Assembly: GCA_964547995.1 (NCBI GenBank)
Contig: CAZJRB010000009.1
Span: forward strand, 43,761 to 107,760
Direction of reading: 5' to 3'
From: CAZJRB01 sp964547995
GTDB taxonomy: Bacteria; Planctomycetota; Planctomycetia; Pirellulales; Thermoguttaceae
DNA: 64,000 nucleotides
The first letter of the stretch is position 1. Each line of letters opens with the position of its first letter. This document shows positions 9,602 through 17,273 of this stretch, piece after piece. The notes under the pieces were generated by a model. That model was given only the letters and a program-made list of their open reading frames with translations, did not search any database and was not told the origin of the DNA. Made by a program: the position numbers and the translations under genes.

Positions 9602-10402
9602 TCAGGGGCTCTCGTAGTAGACAGGCGGGGGCTTTTCCTCGGTGTCACTCGTAAAGCTCTTGAAACCGCCGAGTAAAAAAACGGCCGCAATCCCCAAGCC
9701 CAAGAGAGCGGCGAGCACGAGTCCCATAGTAACAAACTGGCTTTGCCCTGGTTGCCGTCGTCTCACGCTATAGATTGGGGGAGACTCATGTTGCGATGGC
9801 ATCTGTTCGATGGGTGTTGCAACGGGAACGGCTGGCACTGCCTGCGGTACCGCGCCGGGTGAATCCACTGGCATGGCACTCGGCACCGCACCGGGTGAAC
9901 TCACCGGGATGGCACTCGGCACTGCGCCGGGTGAACCCATCGGGATGGCACTCGGAACTGCGGGCGTCGCCGTCGGTACGCCTTGCGGAGCCCCGCCAAC
10001 CGGCATGACATGGGCCCCGCCGGCCGGCGCCGCGTAGGGGGCCTGACCGCTGCTGGCCGTATGAGTCGCGGCAACTCCAGGGGGGTGAGCAGGCGGCAAC
10101 GGCTGGGTAGCTTCCTGGGCAGCCAACTGCTGACGCAACTGCCGATCGTACATCACCTTGCGACCGGGATCGAGCAAGCACAGTCTTGCCGCGGAAATCT
10201 CGTTCAACAGGGCTTGCGATTCGGCAGAACGTTCCCCGGTTTGATACATTCGCAGTTGGGCCATCCGCGAATTCGCCGCATTGTCGATCACATCGGGATC
10301 CGACTCGAACACCACCAACCCCAGCAACCGGTAATGATGCGGCGGCTGATCTTTCGGCAAGATTCCGAGCCACTTGTGATAGGGATCAAACGCCTGATAC
10401 AC
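9602..10402 (-). CDS. Membrane protein with DnaJ-like module and Pro-rich repeats
   Basis: A 266-residue sister of the downstream SUMF1 protein. Residues 1-90 carry the same module (AFDPYHKWLGILPKDQPPHH ... LLNEISAARLCLLDPGRKVM). A low-complexity Ala/Pro/Val/Gly segment follows, with three 12-residue repeats of the type SPGAVPSAIPVS. One membrane helix lies near the C-terminus (FVTMGLVLAALLGLGIAAVF), with a short tail. I favour the GTG at 10402 over the ATG at 10414, because GAGG sits 6 nt upstream of the GTG. The pair is probably an operon. The repeats look like a flexible tether holding the N-terminal module off the membrane. Function unknown. Confidence 0.75.
   Translation of the reverse strand: MYQAFDPYHKWLGILPKDQPPHHYRLLGLVVFESDPDVIDNAANSRMAQLRMYQTGERSAESQALLNEISAARLCLLDPGRKVMYDRQLRQQLAAQEATQPLPPAHPPGVAATHTASSGQAPYAAPAGGAHVMPVGGAPQGVPTATPAVPSAIPMGSPGAVPSAIPVSSPGAVPSAMPVDSPGAVPQAVPAVPVATPIEQMPSQHESPPIYSVRRRQPGQSQFVTMGLVLAALLGLGIAAVFLLGGFKSFTSDTEEKPPPVYYESP
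9855..9962. repeat. 36-bp tandem coding repeats (about three units)
   Basis: CCGGGTGAA recurs at 9855, 9891 and 9927, a period of exactly 36 bp, each followed by a near-identical CGGGATGGCACTCGG-like block. The repeats encode the 12-residue SPGAVPSA-type units of the membrane protein. Such arrays can change copy number by slippage. Confidence 0.7.
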
Positions 10403-10510
10403 CCTTTGCCTCACATGAAATTACACGAACCGGCTCGACCCAAGAAGGTAGTTTATTGTACCGCAAACCAACGGAGATTACAACCGATTCCAGTGCCAAC
10501 TCGCCTCAGA

Positions 10511-12466
10511 CTAGGTGCCCGGAGAGTCCAAATAGGGATCTTGGCCCATCTGTCGTTGCATTTTCTTGCGTTCCTTCTCGAAGTACATCAGTGCCTTGCG
10601 CTGGCGAAAATGGCTCCGTTCCACTTTTCGTTGCGACTTGGTGAAAATCTTTCTCAACTCGTCGAAGTTCTCGTCGGACCCTTCCCCCAGGGTCTTGTAC
10701 CTCCTCGATTTATCGGGGCCCAGCCCACCCAAAAGCAGGTCATCATCCAGCGCCAGGTATTGTCGAAAGCTGCCGGGGTCGCCCTGCCGCCCACATCGGC
10801 CGATCAACTGGCGATCGATCCGGCTGGCATCGTGCATTTCCGTGCAGATGACGTGCAGCCCACCCTGTTCGGCAATTCCTTCGCCCAACTTGATGTCGGT
10901 ACCACGTCCGGCCATGTTGGTCGAGACGGTTACTTTGCCGCGCAACCCGGCTTGCACGACGATGTCGGCTTCGGCCTCGATGTGGTTGGCATTGAGAACC
11001 TGGTGCTCGATTCCTTTTTCTTCGAGCAGTTTGGAAAGATGTTCCGATTTATCGATGGATCGCGTTCCGATCAAGATGGGGCGTCCCTCAGCGTGCAACC
11101 GGCACACCTCTTCAACCACAGCGGCCCATTTTGTGTCGGCTGTGCCGAATATCCGGGTGGGAAGCCGCTCTCGGATTGCCGGTCGGTTAGTCGGAACCGG
11201 CAGGACATGACACTTGTAGATCTTCCGCAGTTCACGGGCCGATCCCATGGCCGTGCCCGTCATTCCGGCCAGCTTCTCGTAGCGGAGGAAGTAATCCTGG
11301 ATGGTAATCCGCGCGGCTTGTCCGGCTGCGACGGTTACCTCCACGCCCGCCATGGCCTCGACGGCCTGGTGTATGCCTTCACGCCACTTGCGTCCCTCGG
11401 CCAGACGTCCCGTGAACTCGTCGACAATGATCACCTCGCCATCGCGAATGACATACTGGCGGTCTTCAAAGTATTCGCGGCCGACCAGGATGGCGCGCTC
11501 CAGGTACTGATAGATGTTCACCATGCCGACCGCATCCAATGCCTCGGGGTGCGGGAGCAAACGGGCCTTCTGGCGGCCGGCGCGTGTGAGTTCCACCGTC
11601 TTCTTTTCGTGATCGTAATCGTAATCCTCATCTTCCACGAATTCGTCATGCACCGATGCGGTCCATTTGTAACACTCCGCTTCGATTACCTGCTCTTCGG
11701 TCGGTACGGCACTGATAATCAGCGGCGTCCGTGCCTCGTCAATCAGGATGCTGTCGGCCTCATCGACCAGGGCAAAGAAGGGTTCGCGTTGGACGGGCTT
11801 CTCATGCGATTCGCCTTTCTGGCCGAGCATGCCGCCGAGCAGGTCGGTCTGGCCCTCGTTGATGCGCCGCAACAGGAGCCGGTCGCGGAGAAAGTCGAAG
11901 CCGAATTCCTTGGCGGTTCCGTAGGTCAGGTCGGAGGCGTAGGCCTTGCGGCGTTGCGGTTGAGACATTTGCGTTTCGACAACGCCGACCGTCAATCCCA
12001 AGATGTCATAGACCGGTCCCATCCACTCGGCGTCGCGCCGGGCGAGGTAGTCGTTCACCGTGGCCAACTGGCACCCCCTGCCGGTCAGTCCGTTCAGGTA
12101 CATCGGCAGCGTGGCGGCCAGGGTCTTGCCTTCCCCGGTCTGCATTTCAACGATTGACCCGTAAAACATGGCGATGCCGCCGAGGATCTGGACATCGAAA
12201 TGCCGCATGTCGATCGTCCGGCGTGCCGCCTCGCGGACCAGCGCGTAGCCCTCGACCAGGAGCCGGGAGAGCGGCTCGCCACTTTTTGCGCGGTATTGCA
12301 GCGAAAGACTCCGCTTCCGGAGCTGGTAATCGTCCAGTTCCCTCATTTCCGGTTCGAGGGCACCGACCTTCGGCACCAACGCACCCCAACGCGCAAGCCG
12401 CATCTCGTTGAGCCCGCCGCTGATTGACCCCAGATCGGGTAGAATGTTTCTTGGGGTGTTGCTCAA
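10511..12466 (-). CDS. Short SecA-like preprotein translocase ATPase
   Basis: About 650 residues of SecA motor: Walker A MQTGEGKTLAATLP, the SecA signature VNDYLARRDAEWMGPVY, Walker B DEADSILIDEARTPLIIS, TNMAGRGTDIKLG and IGRCGRQGDPGSFRQYLALD. It ends at about the NBD2 border (FEKERKKMQRQMGQ), so the helical scaffold/wing, two-helix finger and zinc C-terminus of ordinary SecA (830-1000+ residues) are missing. It is probably a paralogue with a special substrate set or a helicase-like role. The start is uncertain: the frame is open to 12562, but a TATAAT-like -10 box lies at 12525-12530, so a start inside it is likely (TTG 12466 or ATG 12406). The flanking genes give no functional hint. Confidence 0.87.
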   Translation of the reverse strand: MSNTPRNILPDLGSISGGLNEMRLARWGALVPKVGALEPEMRELDDYQLRKRSLSLQYRAKSGEPLSRLLVEGYALVREAARRTIDMRHFDVQILGGIAMFYGSIVEMQTGEGKTLAATLPMYLNGLTGRGCQLATVNDYLARRDAEWMGPVYDILGLTVGVVETQMSQPQRRKAYASDLTYGTAKEFGFDFLRDRLLLRRINEGQTDLLGGMLGQKGESHEKPVQREPFFALVDEADSILIDEARTPLIISAVPTEEQVIEAECYKWTASVHDEFVEDEDYDYDHEKKTVELTRAGRQKARLLPHPEALDAVGMVNIYQYLERAILVGREYFEDRQYVIRDGEVIIVDEFTGRLAEGRKWREGIHQAVEAMAGVEVTVAAGQAARITIQDYFLRYEKLAGMTGTAMGSARELRKIYKCHVLPVPTNRPAIRERLPTRIFGTADTKWAAVVEEVCRLHAEGRPILIGTRSIDKSEHLSKLLEEKGIEHQVLNANHIEAEADIVVQAGLRGKVTVSTNMAGRGTDIKLGEGIAEQGGLHVICTEMHDASRIDRQLIGRCGRQGDPGSFRQYLALDDDLLLGGLGPDKSRRYKTLGEGSDENFDELRKIFTKSQRKVERSHFRQRKALMYFEKERKKMQRQMGQDPYLDSPGT

Positions 12467-12607
12467 TTTGGCACTCGCAAACCAAGAAGAATGCTCGAAA
12501 CGCCCCTGTTCCCATATTACTCCTATTATAAGGCAGAATTTGATCCCGGGAAGGCCAAACAATAGCGTTCGAACGAGCAGACTTGCGTCCGTACGCGGGG
12601 AACTGCG

Positions 12608-13723
12608 CTACAGCCGCTTCACCTTCGATACGTGATACTCCGGGGCGAAGCCTTTCCGCTTCGAGTCCTGTGGGCCGAGCCGGCCCTCCACCTCGATGAA
12701 ATCACCCCGCTCGCAGCCGCGGAGCACCGTCGGATCGGAAAGAATCACGCTGCCGCCGTACTTGTCCGTTTCGCCGTCGACCGGTATGTAGCGGAGTTTC
12801 CACCGGCGGTCGAGTTGCGAATACTCCAGCTTTCCCTGAAGCCTTTCGTACGTAGCATTGTGCGAATAGTCCGACCGCGGCGCAAATTTCGGCGCGCCGC
12901 CGCCCGCCGGAATGACGTTCGACGCTTCCTGCAATGCTACAACCGGCCCGGTCGCAGAAATCAATCGGATTCCTGCGTCGCTTCTTGGCGGCGTCTTCTC
13001 GGTCGGATGTTTGGCGCCGGCCGACTTGGACTTGTCAACCGGCGGCAGATCCATGATATCGATGGGCCGACTGACAATCCGTGACGGCCGCGGTTGGGGA
13101 TGTATCGACTTGGCGGCCGATACCGCCGTCGCACGCCGCGACGGGCGAGCAACGTCCTTCGGACGCGGCGGCAGGATGCGGACCACCCGCTCTCGCTCGG
13201 AAAGCGGGACGTTGCTGCCGGTAAACGTTCTTCGGTTTGCCCTCGGCCGACCCGATAGCCCGCCAGACAACCTCCCTGCGGGCACGGAGTCGTCCACCAC
13301 AGGAAGGCTAACATCGGGAACGCCGGCAGTTGCGTTGCTCTTGGCAAAGGAGGGCGGCGGCACCCGAATTGCCGATTGAGCTGGTGCTGTTCCACGGCTC
13401 TGCTTGCCGCTTCGGTGATAGGTGCTCGGCGGGACATCGCGCGTAGTTGCCGGGGTTGGCGCCTCGGTCTTCGACGGAACCGCTTTGGCCGGATAACGCG
13501 GATTTGCAGACGATGGCGTCGCCGAAGAGGATGGTGTTGTGGCAGAGGGCGTTGCCCCACCGTAGTACGGATTAACCGGTCCGGGCATGATACACCCGGT
13601 TGCCGGCGGGACGACCCGCGTGCGGCCGAAAAAGGGATCGGTAGCAGGGGGCCCTTGGGCATACCTGCAGCCACCACAGAACACCATGGCTGTGATGGCC
13701 AGTGCGGCTGGCCATTTCATCAA
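12608..13723 (-). CDS. Proline/serine-rich lipoprotein
   Basis: A 371-residue protein with a lipoprotein signal: hydrophobic ALAITAMVFCGGC with the lipobox Cys at about residue 19. The middle (about 50-230) is low-complexity Pro/Ser/Thr/Arg and probably unstructured. The C-terminal 90 residues (about 280-371) are folded and well conserved in character: YERLQGKLEYSQLDRRWKLR, VDGETDKYGGSVIL and GDFIEVEGRLGPQDS. They read like a small OB-type beta-barrel. Likely a cell-envelope anchor; no family is recognised with confidence. Confidence 0.78.
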   Translation of the reverse strand: MMKWPAALAITAMVFCGGCRYAQGPPATDPFFGRTRVVPPATGCIMPGPVNPYYGGATPSATTPSSSATPSSANPRYPAKAVPSKTEAPTPATTRDVPPSTYHRSGKQSRGTAPAQSAIRVPPPSFAKSNATAGVPDVSLPVVDDSVPAGRLSGGLSGRPRANRRTFTGSNVPLSERERVVRILPPRPKDVARPSRRATAVSAAKSIHPQPRPSRIVSRPIDIMDLPPVDKSKSAGAKHPTEKTPPRSDAGIRLISATGPVVALQEASNVIPAGGGAPKFAPRSDYSHNATYERLQGKLEYSQLDRRWKLRYIPVDGETDKYGGSVILSDPTVLRGCERGDFIEVEGRLGPQDSKRKGFAPEYHVSKVKRL

Positions 13724-13994
13724 GCAAACTCCTTGAGAAGAGACTCGGACATCACGCCGAGCATTGAGATGTGACGAGCAAAGACAAGGTCCAACCGTAC
13801 CGGGGGGAAACGGTGGGGTGGGTAGATTAGCGTTTTTCCCGATTGTGTCCAGAGCGATTCTGTGAAAACGGTGGAAACTCGTGTAATCACCTGTCCGCTG
13901 ATGTTGGCCCCGCCGCGCAGTCGCCCCTTATGGGGGGCATCCATCGCGAATTCATTCCCTTCGTACTGCAACCCCGCAAAATTAGGGGCGATTG

Positions 13995-14192
13995 CTAGAA
14001 AAGCGGCGGCTCCATGTCCGGATCTTCCGGCAACGCCGGCCCCAACTCGTTGGTCATGTCGTAGGGTTTCTCCGCCCCGGGTACCTTGGGTAACTCCTTG
14101 AGCACCTCGCCTAGATCTTCGTCTGAGATGCGGTTGCACCCGAGCAACAATAGCAAGGACGGGAGCAAGAGCAACCAGTAGAACCGTTGCAT
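13995..14192 (-). CDS. Small lipoprotein
   Basis: A 65-residue lipoprotein. MQRFYWLLLLPSLLLLLGCN is a textbook signal with lipobox LLGC (Cys at residue 19). The mature part is 47 residues, acidic and Pro-rich (EDLGEVLKELPKVPG ... EDPDMEPPLF). The reading frame continues upstream as an open shadow of queG on the other strand, but this Met directly precedes the signal peptide. It is divergent from queG. Function unknown. Confidence 0.72.
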   Translation of the reverse strand: MQRFYWLLLLPSLLLLLGCNRISDEDLGEVLKELPKVPGAEKPYDMTNELGPALPEDPDMEPPLF

Positions 14193-14276
14193 TGGGGGTC
14201 TCCAAGGGCCGGCATGGCGTCTAAAATGGATACTTCCATTGTACGCACCGGATGTCCGCAGTAAAAGCCCCGCGCC

Positions 14277-15395
14277 ATGGACCGCCGCAGACTGACCGAA
14301 GAATTGAAAGCGGAGGCCGCCCGGCTCGGTTTCGACCTGACCGGGGCCACTCCGGCCGTTGCGCCGGCGGGAATTGGGCGTCTCGAACAGTGGCTTGCCG
14401 GGGGATTTGCGGGGGAAATGCAATATCTGGCCGAGCGGGCCGAGGTCTACCGCCATCCGCGATATATCCTCGACGGCGTGAAGGGCGTTCTCATGCTGGG
14501 GATGAACTACCATACCGTCGAACCGGCGGAAAGCGGCAGCGGACAAGGGGTCGTTGCTCGCTACGCCTGGGGCCGCGATTATCACGAGCTGATCCGCGAC
14601 AAGCTGAACCGGCTGGCCGAATTCCATCGCGGCCTGCTGCCGGACGCCGGAGTCCGCGGAGTCGTCGACACGGCCCCGCTCATGGAACGCGAGTTTGCCG
14701 CGCGGGCCGGCCTGGGATGGATCGGCCGCAATACGATGCTCCTGAACGAGCATTTTGGGAGCTGGATCGTTCTGGCGGCACTGTTGACCACCGAAGAGCT
14801 TGCGTACGACGAGTCCGTCGACGCCGATCTGTGCGGCTCGTGTACGGCGTGTCTCGATGCCTGTCCGACCGGGGCACTCGTCGAACCCTACCGGGTCGAC
14901 GCCCGAAAATGTCTCAGCTATCTCACGATTGAGCTGCGAGGCCCGATTCCGGCCGAGTTGCGTCCCGGGCTCGGTCACCAGTTGTTCGGATGCGATTGTT
15001 GCCAACGGGTGTGTCCCCACAACCAGGATGCGCCGACGACGAGCGAGGAATCGTTTCAACCAGGGCCGTGCATGAATCCGGTTGATCTGGCCGAGTTGTT
15101 CGCGATCGACGATGCGGCGTTCCGCGGGCGGTTCCGCGATACGCCGCTTTGGCGGCCGCGGCGCCCCGGCATCCTCCGCAACGCGGCGACTGTGCTGGGC
15201 AACCGCCCTCACGAAGCCGCCGTGCCGGCACTCGTCCGGGGGCTCAACGACGACGAACCGCTGGTGCGAGCCGCCTCTGCGTGGGCATTGGGGCAACACA
15301 AAAGCAACGCCGCGCGAAATGCGCTGCGCGAGCGGATGGACGTCGAAACAGACGTTGAAGTCCGGACGGAAATCGAGTCGTCCATGTGTCAATAG
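14277..15395 (+). CDS. queG: Epoxyqueuosine reductase
   Basis: A 372-residue enzyme that reduces epoxyqueuosine to queuosine in the anticodon loop of GUN tRNAs, the last step of queuosine synthesis; it is cobalamin-dependent with two [4Fe-4S] clusters. The N-terminal DUF1730 region is followed by ferredoxin-type motifs CGSCTACLDACPTGAL (about residues 186-201) and CDCCQRVCPHNQ (about 240-251). The C-terminus (about 300-372) has two HEAT-like helical repeats (PALVRGLNDDEPLVRAASAW), seen in many QueG proteins. The queA gene, which acts one step earlier, is also in this window (31463) but not linked in an operon. Confidence 0.95.
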   Translation: MDRRRLTEELKAEAARLGFDLTGATPAVAPAGIGRLEQWLAGGFAGEMQYLAERAEVYRHPRYILDGVKGVLMLGMNYHTVEPAESGSGQGVVARYAWGRDYHELIRDKLNRLAEFHRGLLPDAGVRGVVDTAPLMEREFAARAGLGWIGRNTMLLNEHFGSWIVLAALLTTEELAYDESVDADLCGSCTACLDACPTGALVEPYRVDARKCLSYLTIELRGPIPAELRPGLGHQLFGCDCCQRVCPHNQDAPTTSEESFQPGPCMNPVDLAELFAIDDAAFRGRFRDTPLWRPRRPGILRNAATVLGNRPHEAAVPALVRGLNDDEPLVRAASAWALGQHKSNAARNALRERMDVETDVEVRTEIESSMCQ

Positions 15396-15413
15396 TCGGA
15401 ACGCGTTGCAGTG

Positions 15414-16442
15414 CTACTCTGCGTACCACTGCCTGAGCACGCGTTGCCACCCCTGCCCGCTCTTGATGGCAATGAAAGCATTTTGAACCGCGTCCTCCTG
15501 CGGATGTAGTTTCGCATACTTGATACCGAACTTCCGCATCAGGCGGCTACACCGCTGCGGGCCGTAGGCCTCTTCGGCAAGCCGATAATGCTCGGCGAGC
15601 ACCTCCCGCTGTTCCTGCAAGTCCGGGGACTTCATCGGCCGGCCGGCGGCAAGTTCCCGGGCTTGCCGGAAGATCCACGGGTTGCCGATTGCCCCGCGTG
15701 CCGCCGTTACACCGTCGACGCCGGTCTGTTCGATCATGTCGAGACACGCCTGGGCGGTAAACAGATCGCCGCTGCCGAGCACCGTCCGCTCCCCGGCATG
15801 TTGTTTTAACTCGCGCAAAAAGTCCCAGGAGCTTCGGCCTTCGAACCGTTGCTGCACGGTCCGCCCATGGACCGTGATGGCCGCCGCACCGAATCGATAC
15901 GCGCCGTCGAAGATTTCGAAAAACTTATCGCGGCTCTCCCGGCTATCGTCGATGCCGCGGCGCATTTTGAGCGTCAGCGGCACCTCCGGCGGCAGGGCAT
16001 CGCGAACTTTGGCAACGATCTCCAATGCCGTTGCCGGCTCGCCCAACAGGAACCCGCCGCGGCGTTTGCCGAGGACCTTCTTCACCGGACATGCGAAGTT
16101 GAGGTCGATCACGTCGAATCCTGCTTCGACCATCTTGATCGCCGCGGCCACGAAATGTTCCGGCACGGACCCCATCAATTGCGCCCCGCAGGAATGCTCG
16201 TCGTCGGTTCTGCGGATATACCGGCCGGCTTTCCGGCCCTTGCTCACGTCGAGCACGAACTTGTCGAGCATCACCTCGGCAAGCGTGTACCCGGCCCCAA
16301 GCCGGGTGGCGATTACCCGCATCGGCCAATCGCTGTACCCGGCCAGCGCCGCTTGGACGACCGGGAAGTCGATGGCGATAGGGCCGAAACGGAGCTGGGG
16401 AAAGGGAACATGCATCGAATTTAATTTAGGCGATCCATCCAA
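15414..16442 (-). CDS. dus: tRNA-dihydrouridine synthase (DusB-like)
   Basis: A 342-residue FMN-dependent Dus enzyme that reduces uridines in tRNA D-loops. The (beta/alpha)8 barrel signatures are present: VVQAALAGYSDWPMRVIATR, the catalytic Cys in DLNFACPVKKVLGKRRGGFL, the FMN-phosphate segment ITVHGRTVQQRFEG, and GSGDLFTAQACLDMIEQTG with the ARGAIGNPWIF motif. The C-terminal helical domain closes the protein. It is convergent with queG, 18 bp apart. A second Met at codon 10 is an alternative start. Two tRNA-modification genes thus lie end to end. Confidence 0.93.
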   Translation of the reverse strand: MDGSPKLNSMHVPFPQLRFGPIAIDFPVVQAALAGYSDWPMRVIATRLGAGYTLAEVMLDKFVLDVSKGRKAGRYIRRTDDEHSCGAQLMGSVPEHFVAAAIKMVEAGFDVIDLNFACPVKKVLGKRRGGFLLGEPATALEIVAKVRDALPPEVPLTLKMRRGIDDSRESRDKFFEIFDGAYRFGAAAITVHGRTVQQRFEGRSSWDFLRELKQHAGERTVLGSGDLFTAQACLDMIEQTGVDGVTAARGAIGNPWIFRQARELAAGRPMKSPDLQEQREVLAEHYRLAEEAYGPQRCSRLMRKFGIKYAKLHPQEDAVQNAFIAIKSGQGWQRVLRQWYAE

Positions 16443-16496
16443 GAACCGGTGATTCTACTCCTCCGGGGGATTCGCCACAAGCACCTCAGACGGGCA

Positions 16497-16532
16497 GTTG
16501 AGAGTTGAGAACTGAGAGTCAAGAGTTGAGAG
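16497..16532. repeat. Low-complexity heptad-like direct repeat (GTTGAGA)
   Basis: GTTGAGAGTTGAGAACTGAGAG and a further AAGAGTTGAGAG make a short imperfect tandem repeat. A similar track (AAGTCGAGAGTCGAGAGT) lies at about 18714-18745. A small hairpin CCCTGGC-GCTGCGT-GCCAGGG follows at about 16539. Confidence 0.5.
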
Positions 16533-16635
16533 CAAAAGCCCTGGCGCTGCGTGCCAGGGTTCCGTTGGAACAGGGTTCAGGATCTCCGGGCAAACGTATC
16601 CATGGTCACACGGACGACGTACTGCCCCCCACCAC

Positions 16636-16665
16636 TTGACACTGCCGCTCGCAGCGCGGGATACT
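16636..16665 (+). promoter_or_regulatory. Candidate promoter for the small membrane protein
   Basis: TTGACA (16636-16641, perfect -35) and GATACT (16660-16665) are 18 bp apart, about 75 bp upstream of the start at 16740. Confidence 0.45.
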
Positions 16666-16739
16666 AATGGCGTAGCCGGGCTGGCCGGCCACGCGCAGGT
16701 GAGTCTGGATGTTCAGTGCGTCGCTAAACGAGCAATACC

Positions 16740-17102
16740 ATGATCGGCAACCCTTACAAATCTCCCGAAACGATCGACGGGGAAGACCAACTGGCGAATG
16801 CCGTTCGGCGCTTCATCGGGCAGGTCCTCGTGCTGATGAATATCGCGAACGGTTTCTTCATGCTCTACATGGGAACGCAAGACCTGTTGAGGGGGGACCT
16901 GTGGTGGTTGCTGTTCTTCTGGTGTTACGGCCTGTTCCTGCTCTTTTTCAGCGGGATTTGCATCGTGCTGGAGCCGTTTGTAAACCACACTGACGAGATG
17001 TGGAGAGCCCGGTTGGCCGCTTGCGGGTTGCTCCGGTTGCCCCACCCCGAACTGACCCGATTGGAGGAATGTCAACACGACCTAGTACCTTGTGACAACT
17101 GA
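16740..17102 (+). CDS. Small membrane protein, hypothetical
   Basis: A 120-residue protein with two closely spaced hydrophobic segments (about residues 27-48 and 54-78; WWLLFFWCYGLFLLFFSGIC). The N-terminus MIGNPYKSPE resembles the NPYxxP start common in small planctomycete membrane proteins. No known family. The last residues read into the start of the palindromic element downstream, so the C-terminus may have been remodelled by it. Confidence 0.55.
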   Translation: MIGNPYKSPETIDGEDQLANAVRRFIGQVLVLMNIANGFFMLYMGTQDLLRGDLWWLLFFWCYGLFLLFFSGICIVLEPFVNHTDEMWRARLAACGLLRLPHPELTRLEECQHDLVPCDN

Positions 17103-17116
17103 GATTGTGGGTTGTC

Positions 17117-17196
17117 GGGTGCCATGCCCACGCTTGTCGTGGGCATGTTTGCGGGCGTTGCAAAACATGCCCACGGCAAGCGTGGGCATGGCACCC
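17117..17196. repeat. Large inverted repeat with nested hairpins
   Basis: Two 34-nt arms (17117-17150 and 17163-17196) are reverse complements with a single mismatch around a 12-nt centre. Each arm is itself a hairpin: CATGCCCACG-CTTGT-CGTGGGCATG. Transcribed, it would form one long stem or two side-by-side stems. It sits between two same-strand genes and may also end transcription. Confidence 0.8.
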
Positions 17197-17273
17197 ACAG
17201 TTTCAATGGTCGTACGGTACTAGTTTGTTCCCTATCACCGGTGTAGCCCACCCCCAACGCAAAGGAGTCCGTC

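Noticed and set aside
9983..12157. Long plus-strand open frame (724 codons) opposite SecA
   Set aside because: The minus strand carries unmistakable SecA motifs; the plus frame is a GC-driven antisense shadow with no domain.
13720..14205. 161-codon minus-strand frame beginning METPNATVLLVAL
   Set aside because: It overlaps the small lipoprotein in another frame, and its sequence is Arg/Gly/Ala-rich without a domain; the lipobox frame is better.
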